From: DYJB01 sp963777165
GTDB taxonomy: Bacteria; Chloroflexota; Anaerolineae; Anaerolineales; E44-bin32
Assembly: GCA_963777165.1 (NCBI GenBank)
Contig: CAVZPO010000021.1
Coordinates: 124,001 to 188,000 of the forward strand
DNA: 64,000 nucleotides
Reading direction: 5' to 3'
Program-made: the position numbers and the translations under genes
Notes under the pieces: generated by a model
Databases searched by the model: none
Told to the model about the DNA's origin: nothing
Seen by the model: the letters and a program-made list of their open reading frames with translations, nothing else
Shown here: positions 51,865 to 60,832 of the stretch, one piece after another
How positions within the stretch are numbered: the first letter of the stretch is position 1
Layout: each line of letters begins with the position of its first letter

Positions 51865-52074
51865 TCAGGCGATCGGCAGGCCAGCCAGCAGCAGACTGGT
51901 TCCAAGGAACTGATCGCCGTTGCTCCACAGCCACGGGATCAGCCACTTGACTCCGGCGAATATCCCAACGCACAGACAGCACAGAACCAAGACAATGATC
52001 AACACGACCAGCCAGGTGCGGGACTTCTTCGGCGGTGCCGGCTCACCTACCGGCGGCATCGGTGTAGCGGTCAT
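51865..52074 (-). CDS. Small single-TM protein
   Basis: 69 residues. Pro-rich head (MTATPMPPVGEPAPPKKSRT), then one membrane segment WLVVLIIVLVLCCLCVGIFA with a Cys pair, and a short amphipathic end. The design resembles many small membrane proteins with a disordered N-terminal cap. It is convergent with the thiamine operon. Function unknown. Confidence 0.55.
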   Translation of the reverse strand: MTATPMPPVGEPAPPKKSRTWLVVLIIVLVLCCLCVGIFAGVKWLIPWLWSNGDQFLGTSLLLAGLPIA

Positions 52075-52118
52075 CGAACTCCTCCTTGGGGCTCAGGCAT
52101 TCACGTAGTATAGCCCGA

Positions 52119-52481
52119 TCAGACGAAGGCGGCGAGGAGCAGGAAGGAGGAGCTATCGGCGCTCCAGATCCCGAGGCCCAGGCAGAGGGGCAAGAGGACA
52201 GCCGCGCCGGTGATGCACACGCCGATGACCGTCAGGCCAATTCCCACCCATCCGAGGATCGCTCCTGCCGTGGCCAGTCCCTCGCCCGACTGCGCGCCGC
52301 CGGAGGCGGCGATGTCACGCTTGGCGATCGGCCCGGTGATCACGGCCACGATGCTTCCGACGAACGGCAACAGCGAGAGGCCCAGGATTCCGGCCACCAG
52401 GCTAACAACGGCCATCGTGCTGGTAGACGCGCCGGCCGGCACGGGCGCCGAACCGGAAGCGGGCGGGGTTTGCAGCGACAT
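52119..52481 (-). CDS. DUF4190-type membrane protein
   Basis: 120 residues. Low-complexity head, then MAVVSLVAGILGLSLLPFVG, GPIAKRDIAASGG and AILGWVGIGLTVIGVC, the DUF4190 pattern of two membrane segments bracketing a short conserved loop. Function unknown. Same strand as both neighbours and probably co-transcribed. Confidence 0.75.
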   Translation of the reverse strand: MSLQTPPASGSAPVPAGASTSTMAVVSLVAGILGLSLLPFVGSIVAVITGPIAKRDIAASGGAQSGEGLATAGAILGWVGIGLTVIGVCITGAAVLLPLCLGLGIWSADSSSFLLLAAFV

Positions 52482-52508
52482 AGTGCGACTCCTTCGCGTG
52501 GGCCGCCG

Positions 52509-53078
52509 TCAGGCGGTCTGGATCTGGTTCGCCCGGCGCCAGAGCCACCAGACGACAAAGGCCGTGACCACGATCATCAGCGCCGCGATCAGGACCGGGA
52601 CGACGACGGCCAGGATCGAGAGCACCGTGGCGACCACATCCTCCAGGATACTGATCGGGACGTTCCCGGCGCCGGCCGTCGTGGCTGTGACCGCCGGCCG
52701 AATGGCCAGCGCCTTGGTGGCGTGCACGCTGCCGGCGACGACCAGCCCGGCGATGATCGCCACGATCGGGTGGATGTGCGTGGCGGCGCCGGTGCTGGCG
52801 GCGAACAGGACGGCACCGGCCGCCGGGCGCACGAAGCTCTGCACCACATCGTTGACGTGATTGACCGCCGGGAACTTGTCGGCGAAGAACTCGACCAGCG
52901 TCAGGATCGCCAGCGCCCCGATCACCCACCAACTGCTCAACGCATCCCACGGCTCGCTCAGCGTCACCCAGTTGGTGAAGCGTGCCATGAGCGACACGAT
53001 CAGCAGCGGGATGTAGGCATTCAGTCCGGCGCTGGCCGACAACCCAAAGGCCGCCAGCACACTGCTCACTCCGTTCAT
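52509..53078 (-). CDS. DUF4126 membrane protein
   Basis: 189 residues from ATG 53078. Family marks are the start FGLSASAGLNAYIPLLIVSL and LVEFFADKFPAVNHVNDVVQ, then AAGLNAY-type repeats of small residues and a final long membrane segment (VLIAALMIVVTAFVVWWLW). Five or so membrane spans in total. Function unknown. Confidence 0.8.
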   Translation of the reverse strand: MNGVSSVLAAFGLSASAGLNAYIPLLIVSLMARFTNWVTLSEPWDALSSWWVIGALAILTLVEFFADKFPAVNHVNDVVQSFVRPAAGAVLFAASTGAATHIHPIVAIIAGLVVAGSVHATKALAIRPAVTATTAGAGNVPISILEDVVATVLSILAVVVPVLIAALMIVVTAFVVWWLWRRANQIQTA

Positions 53079-53127
53079 TTTGCGCGTGCCTCCCCCCGAC
53101 AGGGACACCTGCCGGATTCCAGGCGGG

Positions 53128-53952
53128 CTACAGAGCGAACCCGCTCCACGTGCCCGTCAAAACATAGCGTATCACATCCAGGCCGCCGATCTGCAGCAGA
53201 GCCAGGATGAACCCGGCCATCGCCGGGACAACCAACTGCCGCGGGTGCGCGATCCGATTCTCGCGACCACTGAGCAGCAGCGCCAGCATCGCATACACGA
53301 TCGTGAGCAGGAGCACTACGCCCAGGCTGCTCACCAGCGCCAGCGGGTAGAGTACCAGTGGGTTCTCGGTCAGGACGAGCAAGTCGATGCCCAGGGCGGC
53401 GACGACGAGCAACCCCAGGTCGGCCCACGACGATAGCGAACGCCTCGGGTCCACCTTGGTCCAGACCGCCTGGTTGAAGCCGGGGGCGACCAGCACCCCT
53501 ATCCCCAGTCCGAGGCCTGTCCCGGTCAGCAGCCTGAGCGTGTTGCCTGGCGCATACAGGTGCGGGGCGCCCGGGAAGAAGCTCAGGTAGGAGTTCGATC
53601 CGTCGATGACGAAGGCGGCGGCGAAGACCCCCAGCACGGCCAGGAGCCGCCGAGGCGGGAATTGACCTGCCAGCCCCCGGCCGCGCATAAGCAGGTAGAC
53701 GAAGGCCAAGGTCGAGCCGAGATACATCCCCGTGCAGCGGGCGCACAACGGCAGTTGCCGATCGCCGAGGTGGAACGACCGCAGGTCGATGCGGTGGCAC
53801 ACGGCGTAGCCCACAGCATCCGCTTTCCCGAGCAGGCCGTGCGGCGTGTAGATCAGCCAGATGAGCAGCACGGCGACTGCCAGCAAGATCAACACCAGGC
53901 GCGGCGCCCAGGACCGAAGGGGACTCGTCGGTGCGGGATCGGGGGAAGTCAT
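53128..53952 (-). CDS. DUF2085 membrane protein with Cys cluster
   Basis: 274 residues from ATG 53952. The conserved DUF2085 core is VCHRIDLRSFHLGDRQLPLC followed by ARCTGMYLG, with C, H, C and C residues that could bind metal or heme. Six or seven membrane segments follow. A TATAAT lies 7 nt before the start codon, so the transcript is probably leaderless. Function unknown. Confidence 0.8.
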   Translation of the reverse strand: MTSPDPAPTSPLRSWAPRLVLILLAVAVLLIWLIYTPHGLLGKADAVGYAVCHRIDLRSFHLGDRQLPLCARCTGMYLGSTLAFVYLLMRGRGLAGQFPPRRLLAVLGVFAAAFVIDGSNSYLSFFPGAPHLYAPGNTLRLLTGTGLGLGIGVLVAPGFNQAVWTKVDPRRSLSSWADLGLLVVAALGIDLLVLTENPLVLYPLALVSSLGVVLLLTIVYAMLALLLSGRENRIAHPRQLVVPAMAGFILALLQIGGLDVIRYVLTGTWSGFAL

Positions 53953-53959
53953 GCCGGCG

Positions 53960-53965
53960 ATTATA
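53960..53965 (-). promoter_or_regulatory. -10 box (TATAAT) for a leaderless transcript
   Basis: TATAAT on the minus strand followed by C, 7 nt before ATG 53952. The -35 is weak. Confidence 0.45.
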
Positions 53966-54004
53966 ACGGAGGGCTGCGAGGCGCGAAGCACAGAGCTGGT
54001 TGTC

Positions 54005-54033
54005 TTGACGCTCCTTGGGCGGGTCGTTATAAT
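54005..54033 (+). promoter_or_regulatory. Strong promoter of tRNA-Asn
   Basis: TTGACG (54005-54010), 17 nt, TATAAT (54028-54033), 10 nt before the mature tRNA 5' end. Confidence 0.8.
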
Positions 54034-54043
54034 CCTCAAGCTT

Positions 54044-54117
54044 TCCTCGGTAGCTCAATAGGCAGAGCGGGCGGCTGTTAACCGCTAGGTTCCAGGTTCG
54101 AAGTCCTGGCCGAGGAG
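54044..54117 (+). tRNA. tRNA-Asn (anticodon GTT)
   Basis: A 74-nt cloverleaf. The acceptor arm TCCTCGG pairs with CCGAGGA, the D arm is TAGCTCAATAGGCAGAG, the anticodon stem GCGGCT-GTT-AACCGC carries GTT, and the T arm CCAGGTTCGAAGTCCTGG is standard. The CCA end is not encoded. It is flanked by its own promoter and terminator. Confidence 0.95.
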
Positions 54118-54143
54118 CCTCTCCCGACCCCACGCCAGCCTCC

Positions 54144-54174
54144 AGCCCCCGGCATCAGCAAGTGCGGGGGCTTT
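54144..54174 (+). terminator. Terminator after tRNA-Asn
   Basis: AGCCCCC and GGGGGCT form a 7-bp stem with a 15-nt loop, followed by TT. It lies 27 nt after the tRNA. Confidence 0.5.
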
Positions 54175-54716
54175 GTCGTCCCGGCCGCCGGCGAGTCTTC
54201 GCCGGTCATGAGTTGCGGTACGCCCACGTGGGCGACCCCCGGCGCGGCGTGCCGGCCTCGGTCGACGTGGCCCGAGGGGCTGACAGGCCGATAGGGCGCA
54301 CTCCGCTTGTCTGGGTTCACACCCGCATTGTGCGCCCTTCGCACAGTGCCTGCCTGACGTTTGACCGCCATCGAGCTTCCGGGTGAGGTCCCATTAAGTG
54401 CCCGCCAGTCGCTTGGGATACCAGTCCGCGGTGAGGAGAGGAGTTCCCTCGACCTCGTGCATCATTCTCGCCGTTTCGCACCAAAGGGACGAGGGCCCCA
54501 GCCTTGGCCTTGTCCTCCCGCCGGCAATGGACATCATCGACGCCTTAACGGCCTACTGCAAGCCGCTCTCCGAGCCTCCTCCCGGGTGGCTTTGCGGGAG
54601 ACACGGCTGCGCGGGGCGCCATTGGGTTCATGCTGACACCCTCTCCTGAGAGACGCGGGGTGAGTGTCCTGCCCCGCCCTATCCGTCTCGCTGTCCAACT
54701 CCCCACGGGTCGTCCG
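54175..54716. other. Intergenic stretch between tRNA-Asn and ccdA
   Basis: No gene can be supported. One weak frame at 54527-54649 would encode a Cys/His-bearing peptide (starting MDIIDALTAYCKPLSEPPPG) but has no ribosome site. No structured RNA is recognised. Confidence 0.4.
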
Positions 54717-55396
54717 TCACCTGAAGTAAGGCCGGACGAACTCCCAGTTCTGCACAAAGTCGAAGATTCCCACGCCCACCAGGAGCAGGCCGCCGATCGA
54801 GTTGATCACTCGACCATGCCGGGCGAAAAGCCTTGTCAACCGGGTTTGAGCGGCACCCGAGATTAAGGAAAGCGCCAAAAGCGGCAGCCCGAACCCAACC
54901 CCAAACCAAAGGAAGACCGCCAGCTTGCTGACGGCTTCTTCGACCGTGAGCGAGAAGGCGAAGATGCCGACCACCAGCGGCCCAGAGCAAGGCAGGGCGA
55001 TCGGCCCGTATAGTAGGCCATACAGGTAGGCATTGACGAAAGGGTGCGAGAGCACCGGGACCCGCACCTGCGGCAGCCGTTGGAAGGGATTGATGTCCAA
55101 CAGGAGCAAGACGCCAAAGCCCACGATCACCAGGTCAGCCAGGGGGACCAGGCTGGACAGGGCGCGCCCGACGGATACAGACAGCGCCGTGAAGACCAAC
55201 CCGAGCATCAACATCATGCTCAGCACGCCGGCCAGGACGAAGGCGCCCAGCAGGTACCTCCCCGCCCCAGCGGCCGGCGGTCCTGGCCCGCCGCCAGGAA
55301 GGCCAGGAAGCCCGGATACAGTGGAAGGACACATGGACTGGTGGTGGCCAGCAGGCCCAGACCGATCGAAGTTAGCGCCAACTCAATTCCCATCAT
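54717..55396 (-). CDS. ccdA: CcdA-type thiol-disulfide electron transporter, one frameshift as read
   Basis: ATG 55396 sits behind GGAGG and starts MMGIELALTSIGLGLLATTS followed by PCVLPLYPGFLAF, the first Cys motif of CcdA. The frame breaks near 55262 and the other frame continues LLGAFVLAGVLSMMLMLGLV to the second Cys site in YGPIALPCSGPLVVGIFAFS. About 225 residues, six membrane segments. CcdA moves electrons from cytoplasmic thioredoxin across the membrane to extracytoplasmic thioredoxin-like proteins. The TlpA-like lipoprotein encoded just upstream is the obvious partner. Confidence 0.83.
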
Positions 55397-55405
55397 TCCT
55401 CCGCG

Positions 55406-55443
55406 CGTGGGCGGACGGCCGCATGACCGGCCGTCCGCCCACG
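55406..55443 (-). other. 15-bp perfect intercistronic stem-loop
   Basis: CGTGGGCGGACGGCC and its exact complement around an 8-nt loop, between the TlpA-like lipoprotein stop and the ccdA ribosome site. It may be a partial terminator or an mRNA stability element; no U-tract follows. Confidence 0.55.
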
Positions 55444-55456
55444 CCGCCTTCCTGAG

Positions 55457-56152
55457 CTACATCGCTTCGGCCAGGAATGGCTCGAAGGTATTCAGCAGGT
55501 CCTCGGCGCTCTTCTTGCCGAAGGGCAGCGGGTGCACCTCGCCGTGGCGGTCGATGGCGAACATCGGCGCCGAAGGCGGGTTCAGGTACTGGCTGCCGTA
55601 CAGTTCGCCGATCTCGCGCCCCACCTCGGCCGGTGCGATGGCATACAGCCAGTCGAAGCCATTGCGGGAAATGTATTCCTGGAGCATGACCGCATCTTCG
55701 TTGGGATCGATGTCCAGTCCCACGGATACGAAGTCGTCGCGCTCCCCGAGCAGCTCATGCAGACGCGCAATCTCACGCTGCTGGCTCAGGCACGTCGGGC
55801 ACCACTGGGCGAACGGCTCCAGCAAGATGACCTTGCCCTTCAAGTCCGCCAGCGTGAATGCCGTCCCGGTTGCGACATTCGTCAGGGAAGCGGAGAAAAA
55901 GCCCGGCATCGACATGGCACCCTGGTCCGCCATCTCCTCCGCCATCGGTGTCTCCTTGCCCATCATGACGTCCGGCGTAGGGGTGCCTTCGTCCATCATT
56001 GCCTCGCGCGTCGGCGTGCCCTTCTCGGCCATGGCCTCACCTGCGGGCGTCTTCTCAGCCATCGCGTCTGTCACCGGCGCACAGGCCGCCAAGAACAGGC
56101 CCACGACCAGCACCGACACGAGACCTCGCTTCCAGAATGCGGTGTTGCTCAT
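55457..56152 (-). CDS. TlpA-like thioredoxin lipoprotein with Met-rich linker
   Basis: 231 residues from ATG 56152 behind GGAGG. Lipobox LAAC24, then a linker (25-82) of repeated M-E-G-T-P-T units, such as GTPTREAMMDEGTPTPDVMM, with ten Met residues in about 52. The thioredoxin fold follows with active site W117-C118-P-T-C121. The anchored TlpA-like protein would reduce extracytoplasmic disulfides, fed by CcdA. The Met-rich stretch could bind Cu(I), or act as a methionine sink oxidised and repaired by MsrPQ encoded nearby (inference). Confidence 0.88.
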   Translation of the reverse strand: MSNTAFWKRGLVSVLVVGLFLAACAPVTDAMAEKTPAGEAMAEKGTPTREAMMDEGTPTPDVMMGKETPMAEEMADQGAMSMPGFFSASLTNVATGTAFTLADLKGKVILLEPFAQWCPTCLSQQREIARLHELLGERDDFVSVGLDIDPNEDAVMLQEYISRNGFDWLYAIAPAEVGREIGELYGSQYLNPPSAPMFAIDRHGEVHPLPFGKKSAEDLLNTFEPFLAEAM

Positions 56153-56401
56153 CACAATCCTCCATGAGGGTTTCTAGAGGCAGGATAGCGCTCAGGCCTT
56201 ACTGGCCGGGCGAGATTGGGTTACGCGAATCCGACAGGGCAGGAGAGCCGGTTAAGGAACGCGTAATACCCGTCGACGTTGCCAACTTCCCTTCACGGGT
56301 AGAATCGGGGTTGACTGGGTCGTCTGCGCATGCCGCCAAATGGGACGACGCCGAGGCGCCCGTCGATCGCTGGCAGGAGAACCGCACCGCGAGGCTTTGG
56401 A

Positions 56402-57088
56402 ATGCCGGAAACCACCATTCTGATCGTAGAGGACGAGCCTTCAATCTCCGAGGTCGTCGGCCTTTACCTGCGCCGTGCAGGGTATCAGGTCCTGTCGGCC
56501 TCCGACGGCGCGGCCGCCCTGGAGACACTCGCCCGGGAGATGCCGGACCTGGTGGTGCTCGACATCATGCTGCCTCAGGTCGACGGGTTCGCCATCACGC
56601 GTTGGATCCGGGACCGCGGCGACACGCCGATCATCATCATCTCGTCGCGCCGGGAGGAGAGCGATCGCATCGCCGGCCTCGAGCTGGGCGCCGACGACTA
56701 CCTGGTCAAGCCGTTCAGCCCACAGGAACTCGTCAGCCGCGTGCGGGCCGTCTTGCGACGAGCGCGCCGCTCCGATGCCGAAGGCGAGGCTCCTTTGTCG
56801 TTCGTCGATCTGTCCATCGACCCGCAGACCATGCTCGTCACCGTGCGAGGTGGAGAGGTCTCCCTGACGGCCAAGGAGTTCGAGCTGCTACACCATCTAG
56901 CTCGTCACCCGCGCCGCGTGTTTAGCCGAGACCAGCTGCTCGAAGCAGTGTGGGGCGCCTCAGATTACATCGACCCCAGCACGGTCACCGTCCATATCCG
57001 CCGCCTGCGCGAGAAGATCGAAGCCAACCCCTCCGACCCGCAACGGCTGCAGACGGTATGGGGCGTCGGATACAGGTTCGAACCGTGA
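56402..57088 (+). CDS. OmpR-family response regulator
   Basis: 228 residues from ATG 56402. Receiver with E10-D11, phosphoacceptor D54 and the usual K in YLVKPFSP. A winged-helix DNA-binding domain of OmpR/PhoB type follows (VSLTAKEFELLHHLARHPRR, VTVHIRRLREKIEANP). It is divergent from the TlpA/CcdA genes and 106 nt upstream of a histidine kinase. It likely controls this redox island. Confidence 0.93.
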   Translation: MPETTILIVEDEPSISEVVGLYLRRAGYQVLSASDGAAALETLAREMPDLVVLDIMLPQVDGFAITRWIRDRGDTPIIIISSRREESDRIAGLELGADDYLVKPFSPQELVSRVRAVLRRARRSDAEGEAPLSFVDLSIDPQTMLVTVRGGEVSLTAKEFELLHHLARHPRRVFSRDQLLEAVWGASDYIDPSTVTVHIRRLREKIEANPSDPQRLQTVWGVGYRFEP

Positions 57089-57194
57089 ACCTGGTACGGC
57101 CTGCTTCGCCTCCATCCGCCGGCCGCTCACCGACCCGGCCTGCCTCCCTCCATCCGGGTGATGCCCTGCGTCTCCCGCTCCCCAGAGCCGACCG

Positions 57195-58463
57195 ATGACA
57201 CACAAGTCCACCTACCGACAATTCGCCCTTGGGCTGGTCCTTACCTTGTTGGTCTCGCTCGGGCTGTTCTACGGCCTGATGCGCCCGACGCTGGGCGATC
57301 TGTGGCTGATGACGCTGTTCCTATCCATCAGCGCCGGCACTTCCGCGGCGGTTGGCTTCGTCGCCTACCGGTTGCGCTGGATCGACCGCTCTCCCAGCCT
57401 GCGACTCAGCCTGGTGACTGTGATTGCCCTGGCCAGCACGCTCGCTCTGGCGTCCGTATGGGTCACCGCCCGCCTGATGTTCGCCAGCCAGCACGACCTG
57501 ATGCTTGCGACCGTCCTGCTGCTTTTCGCCGGGGGGATGGCCACTGTCCTCGGCACGTTCCTTTCCAGCCGCGTGACCGATCGCATTCGCCACCTGGAAC
57601 TTGCCGCAAACCAGATCGAGGGCGGGGACCTGACGGCGCGCGTCCCGGTCAGCGGGAATGACGAGATGGCCGGGCTGGCGCGCTCGTTCAACCAGATGGC
57701 CTCTCGGCTGCAGGATGCGGCCGCCCGGCAGGCGGAGCTCGAGGGGCTGCGGAGCAACCTGGTGGCATGGGCCGGGCACGATCTGCAGACGCCGCTGGCA
57801 TCGGTCCGCGCCATCCTTGAAGCGCTCGCCGATGGCGTGGTCGAAGACCCGGCCGCCATCCAGCGCTACCTGCGCACCGCCCAGCGGGACACCCAGAGCC
57901 TGTCCCATCTGATCGACGACTTGTTCCAAGTGGCCGAACTGCAGGCGGGCGGGCTGCGCCTGAATCTGGAAGCCGCCTCGCTGGGAGACCTGATCTCCGA
58001 CGCGCTCGAAAGCTTCACGGAGCTGGCGGCTCGACGCAGCATCCACCTGGAAGGGCGCGTGGCGCCGGGGGTGGATCCCGTCGTCTTGGATGCCTCACGC
58101 ATCGGACGCGTGCTCGGCAACCTGCTCGCCAACGCCCTGCGCCACACTCCGGATGGCGGCACGATCACCGTCGAGGCCAGCGGCACACCGGATGCAGTCC
58201 GCATCGAGGTCACCGACAGCGGGGAGGGCATCCCGGCCGAGGACCTGCCGCACGTGTTTGACAGCTTCTACCGGGGAGAGAAGTCGCGAGCCCGAGCCAC
58301 CGGTGGGGCAGGCTTGGGCCTCGCCATCGCCCGCGGTTTCGTCCAGGCGCACGGCGGTGAGATCAGTGTTCTCAGCCACTCGGGCCTGGGCTGCCGCTTC
58401 TTCTTCACCCTTCCCCGACCGCCCCGTTCCCAGGACCTTCCGCATTCCGTAACCCCTGCGTAA
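57195..58463 (+). CDS. Sensor histidine kinase with HAMP domain
   Basis: 422 residues. About four membrane segments (residues 10-130), a HAMP domain (RIRHLELAANQIEGGDLTAR), HisKA with H195 in GHDLQTPLASVRAI, and HATPase boxes (LLANALRHTPDGG; GEGIPAEDLPHVFDSFYRGE; GAGLGLAIARGFVQAHGG). It has almost no extracytoplasmic loop, so it may sense membrane state or redox. It pairs with the upstream regulator. Confidence 0.93.
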   Translation: MTHKSTYRQFALGLVLTLLVSLGLFYGLMRPTLGDLWLMTLFLSISAGTSAAVGFVAYRLRWIDRSPSLRLSLVTVIALASTLALASVWVTARLMFASQHDLMLATVLLLFAGGMATVLGTFLSSRVTDRIRHLELAANQIEGGDLTARVPVSGNDEMAGLARSFNQMASRLQDAAARQAELEGLRSNLVAWAGHDLQTPLASVRAILEALADGVVEDPAAIQRYLRTAQRDTQSLSHLIDDLFQVAELQAGGLRLNLEAASLGDLISDALESFTELAARRSIHLEGRVAPGVDPVVLDASRIGRVLGNLLANALRHTPDGGTITVEASGTPDAVRIEVTDSGEGIPAEDLPHVFDSFYRGEKSRARATGGAGLGLAIARGFVQAHGGEISVLSHSGLGCRFFFTLPRPPRSQDLPHSVTPA

Positions 58464-58493
58464 GAACTCCCCGCTAGAGTCAAAGTCAGGCTG

Positions 58494-59045
58494 ATGGGCT
58501 GGAGCGGGCCGATGCGCTGGGAATGGTTGGGGGTTCTCTCGATAGTCGTTGCGGGTTGTGCGGCGGAGGTGACCCCTGCCCGGGCGTCTGACCTTCCGAA
58601 TCTGGGTGCTGCGCCGGAGTTGACGGCGGACATATGGCTCAATGCGGACCACCCCCTGCGGCTGGCAGACCTGCGCGGTCGGGTCGTGCTGCTCGAGATG
58701 TGGACCTTCGGGTGTATCAACTGCCAGCGTGTCATCCCGTACTTGCAGCAGTGGCACGAGTCGTTCGGAGCCCAGGGTTTGGTGGTGATCGGAAACCACT
58801 ACCCGGAGTTCAACTACGAACGCGACCTGCAAGGGTTGGGCGACGCTCTCGATCGCCTAGGGGTGACGTACGCCGTGGCACAGGACAATGACGGCGCCAC
58901 CTGGCGGGCCTATCGGAACCAGTACTGGCCGACGCTATACCTGATCGACAAGCAAGGGCGCCTGCGCTACAAACACATCGGCGAGGGGGCCTATGATGTC
59001 ACGCAGGCAGCTATTCGGACGCTGCTCGAGGAGCCGGAAGCGTGA
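58494..59045 (+). CDS. Second thioredoxin-like lipoprotein (DipZ/TlpA type)
   Basis: 183 residues. A lipobox with C22 (VVAGC) suggests membrane anchoring. The active site is C74-I-N-C77 in EMWTFGCINCQRVIPYL, the pattern of DipZ/Rv2874-like proteins with WTxxCINC. The fold continues with cis-Pro in NQYWPTLYLIDKQG. Start at ATG 58494 or 58512. It lies 30 nt after the kinase and 109 nt before msrP. It probably exchanges disulfides outside the membrane. Confidence 0.85.
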   Translation: MGWSGPMRWEWLGVLSIVVAGCAAEVTPARASDLPNLGAAPELTADIWLNADHPLRLADLRGRVVLLEMWTFGCINCQRVIPYLQQWHESFGAQGLVVIGNHYPEFNYERDLQGLGDALDRLGVTYAVAQDNDGATWRAYRNQYWPTLYLIDKQGRLRYKHIGEGAYDVTQAAIRTLLEEPEA

Positions 59046-59154
59046 TGAACTCCAAGGCTCCTCCTAACTTGCGACTTCGGAAACGTGGGCTCCTCTCCGT
59101 TACAATCCATTCGACTCGGGACGCCACCCAACACGCGCCCGAAAAGGAGATGGC

Positions 59155-60112
59155 ATGAAGCCTCGTCGTGTACTCCCCGCATCCCCGCCCTCGTCGGAGA
59201 TCACGCCGGAGGCGGTGTATCTCAATCGAAGGGCGTTCCTGCGCGCGGCCGGGATCGCCGGCGCGGGCGCGCTGCTGGCCGCATGCGGCGTAAAGGAGCA
59301 GCCGGCCGTCTCTCCGGCTCCCGGCCTCTCGGCCAGCTCCCAGGTTGACGAACTCGGCGCCCCGCTCACCGCCTTCGAGTCGGTGACGAACTACAACAAC
59401 TACTACGAGTTCACCACCGACAAGGAGGGTGTCGCCGGGCTGGCCAAGGACTTCCCCGTCCGGCCGTGGACCGTCCAGGTGGGCGGGCTGGTCCATAAGC
59501 CGGCCACGTTCGCCATCGACGACCTGCTCACCGCCATCCCCCAGGAGGAGCGCATCTACCGGCTGCGTTGCGTCGAGGCGTGGTCGATGGTCATTCCCTG
59601 GATGGGCTTCGAACTCGGCCGACTGCTGGACCTGGTCGAACCGATGAGCTCCGCCGGCTATGTTGGCTTCACCACGCTCCTCGACCCCGATCAGATGCCC
59701 GGCCAACGCAGCCCGTTCTATCCGTGGCCATACACCGAAGGGCTGCGCCTGGACGAAGCGAAGCACACGCTGACACTGCTGTCCGCAGGTCTGTACGGGC
59801 AGCCTCTGCTCCCGCAGAACGGCGCGCCGCTCCGCCTGGTGGTGCCCATGGAAGTACGGCTTCAAGAGCATCAAGGCCATCGTGCGGATCGACTTGCTCG
59901 AGCAGCCCCCGGCGACCATGTGGAGCACGATCGCACCGGAAGAGTACGGGTTCTACGCCAACGTCAACCCCGAGGTCGATCACCCGCGCTGGTCGCAGGG
60001 CTCCGAGCGCCGCATCGGCGAGGGCGGCCGGCGTGAGACCTTGATGTTCAACGGCTATGCCGATCAGGTTGCCGGTATGTACGCCGGCATGGACCTGCAG
60101 GCCAGCTACTGA
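59155..60112 (+). CDS. msrP: Protein-methionine-sulfoxide reductase catalytic subunit (MsrP/YedY), one frameshift as read
   Basis: About 318 residues after removing an extra A near 59848. ATG 59155 follows AAGGAG. An Arg-rich export signal (NRRAFLRAAGIAGAGALLAA, then C) has an RR motif and a Cys, so Tat export and lipidation are possible. The molybdopterin-binding SUOX fold includes the Mo ligand C139 in YRLRCVEAWSMVIPW. After the shift the frame reads WKYGFKSIKAIVRIDLLEQP, typical of YedY, and ends FNGYADQVAGMYAGM. It reduces oxidised methionine in exported proteins, with MsrQ as electron donor. Confidence 0.88.
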
Positions 60113-60126
60113 TCCGGGAACACCGG

Positions 60127-60832
60127 ATGCCCACCCTGCCTACCGCGCCCGCCCGTGAACCGCCCCGATGGCTCCAGCGATTACAGGCGATCGACCTGCT
60201 TCGGTTGGCAGTCCACGTTGGCGCGCTGCTCCCGGCCGTGTGGATCCTTGCCGGATGGGTGAGTGGGGATCTGACCGCCAACCCGTACCAGGCCGTCGAA
60301 CAGCGAACCGGCAAGACGGCATTGATCCTGCTCGTCCTTTCGCTTGCGTGTTCACCAGTCAACCTGCTGTTTGGCTGGCGTGCGGTGCTGCGGCACCGCC
60401 GCACGCTGGGCTTGTACGCCTTCACCTACGCCGGGATACATCTCCTCGCCCTGGTCGGCCTCGACTACGGATTCGACTTCCGTCTGTTGCGCGCCGACCT
60501 GACGGGCAAGCCCTTCATCTGGGTGGGTGCCGCCGCGCTCTTGTTCCTGGCCGCCCTGGCCGCCACCTCCTTCCCGGCCTGGAAGAAGCGCATGGGCAAG
60601 AACTGGAAGCGGCTGCACCGCATGGCGTACCTCGCCGTCCTCCTGGTTGTGGTTCACTATGCATGGGCGCGCAAGGGAAACCTGACCGCGCTGAGCGGGG
60701 ACATTGTGCAGCCGGTTGCCTTCGGTGCCCTCGCCTGTCGTTCTGCTCCTGCTGCGCGTGCCGGCCGTCAAACGCTGGATCGCACAACGTCGTGGGGCTG
60801 GCATGGAAGCGCGGGCGGGGGTCGGAAACTAG
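60127..60832 (+). CDS. msrQ: Heme-binding membrane subunit MsrQ, frameshift near the C-terminus
   Basis: About 234 residues. Six membrane segments of the ferric-reductase-like family with heme-ligating His in LGLYAFTYAGIHLLALVGLD, KRLHRMAYLAVLLVVVHYAW and near the start. An extra T near 60736 alters the last segment; repaired, it reads VVLLLLRVPAVKRWIAQRR and ends at TAG 60830-60832. It passes electrons from the quinone pool or flavin to MsrP. It starts 14 nt after msrP. Confidence 0.88.

Noticed and set aside
52086..53210. A 374-codon plus-strand frame opposite small membrane protein genes
   Set aside because: Asp/Arg/Gly/His-rich shadow; the minus-strand frames have clear DUF4190 and DUF4126 patterns.
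54527..54649. Small Cys/His-containing frame
   Set aside because: No ribosome site, no known family, and the surrounding stretch looks non-coding.
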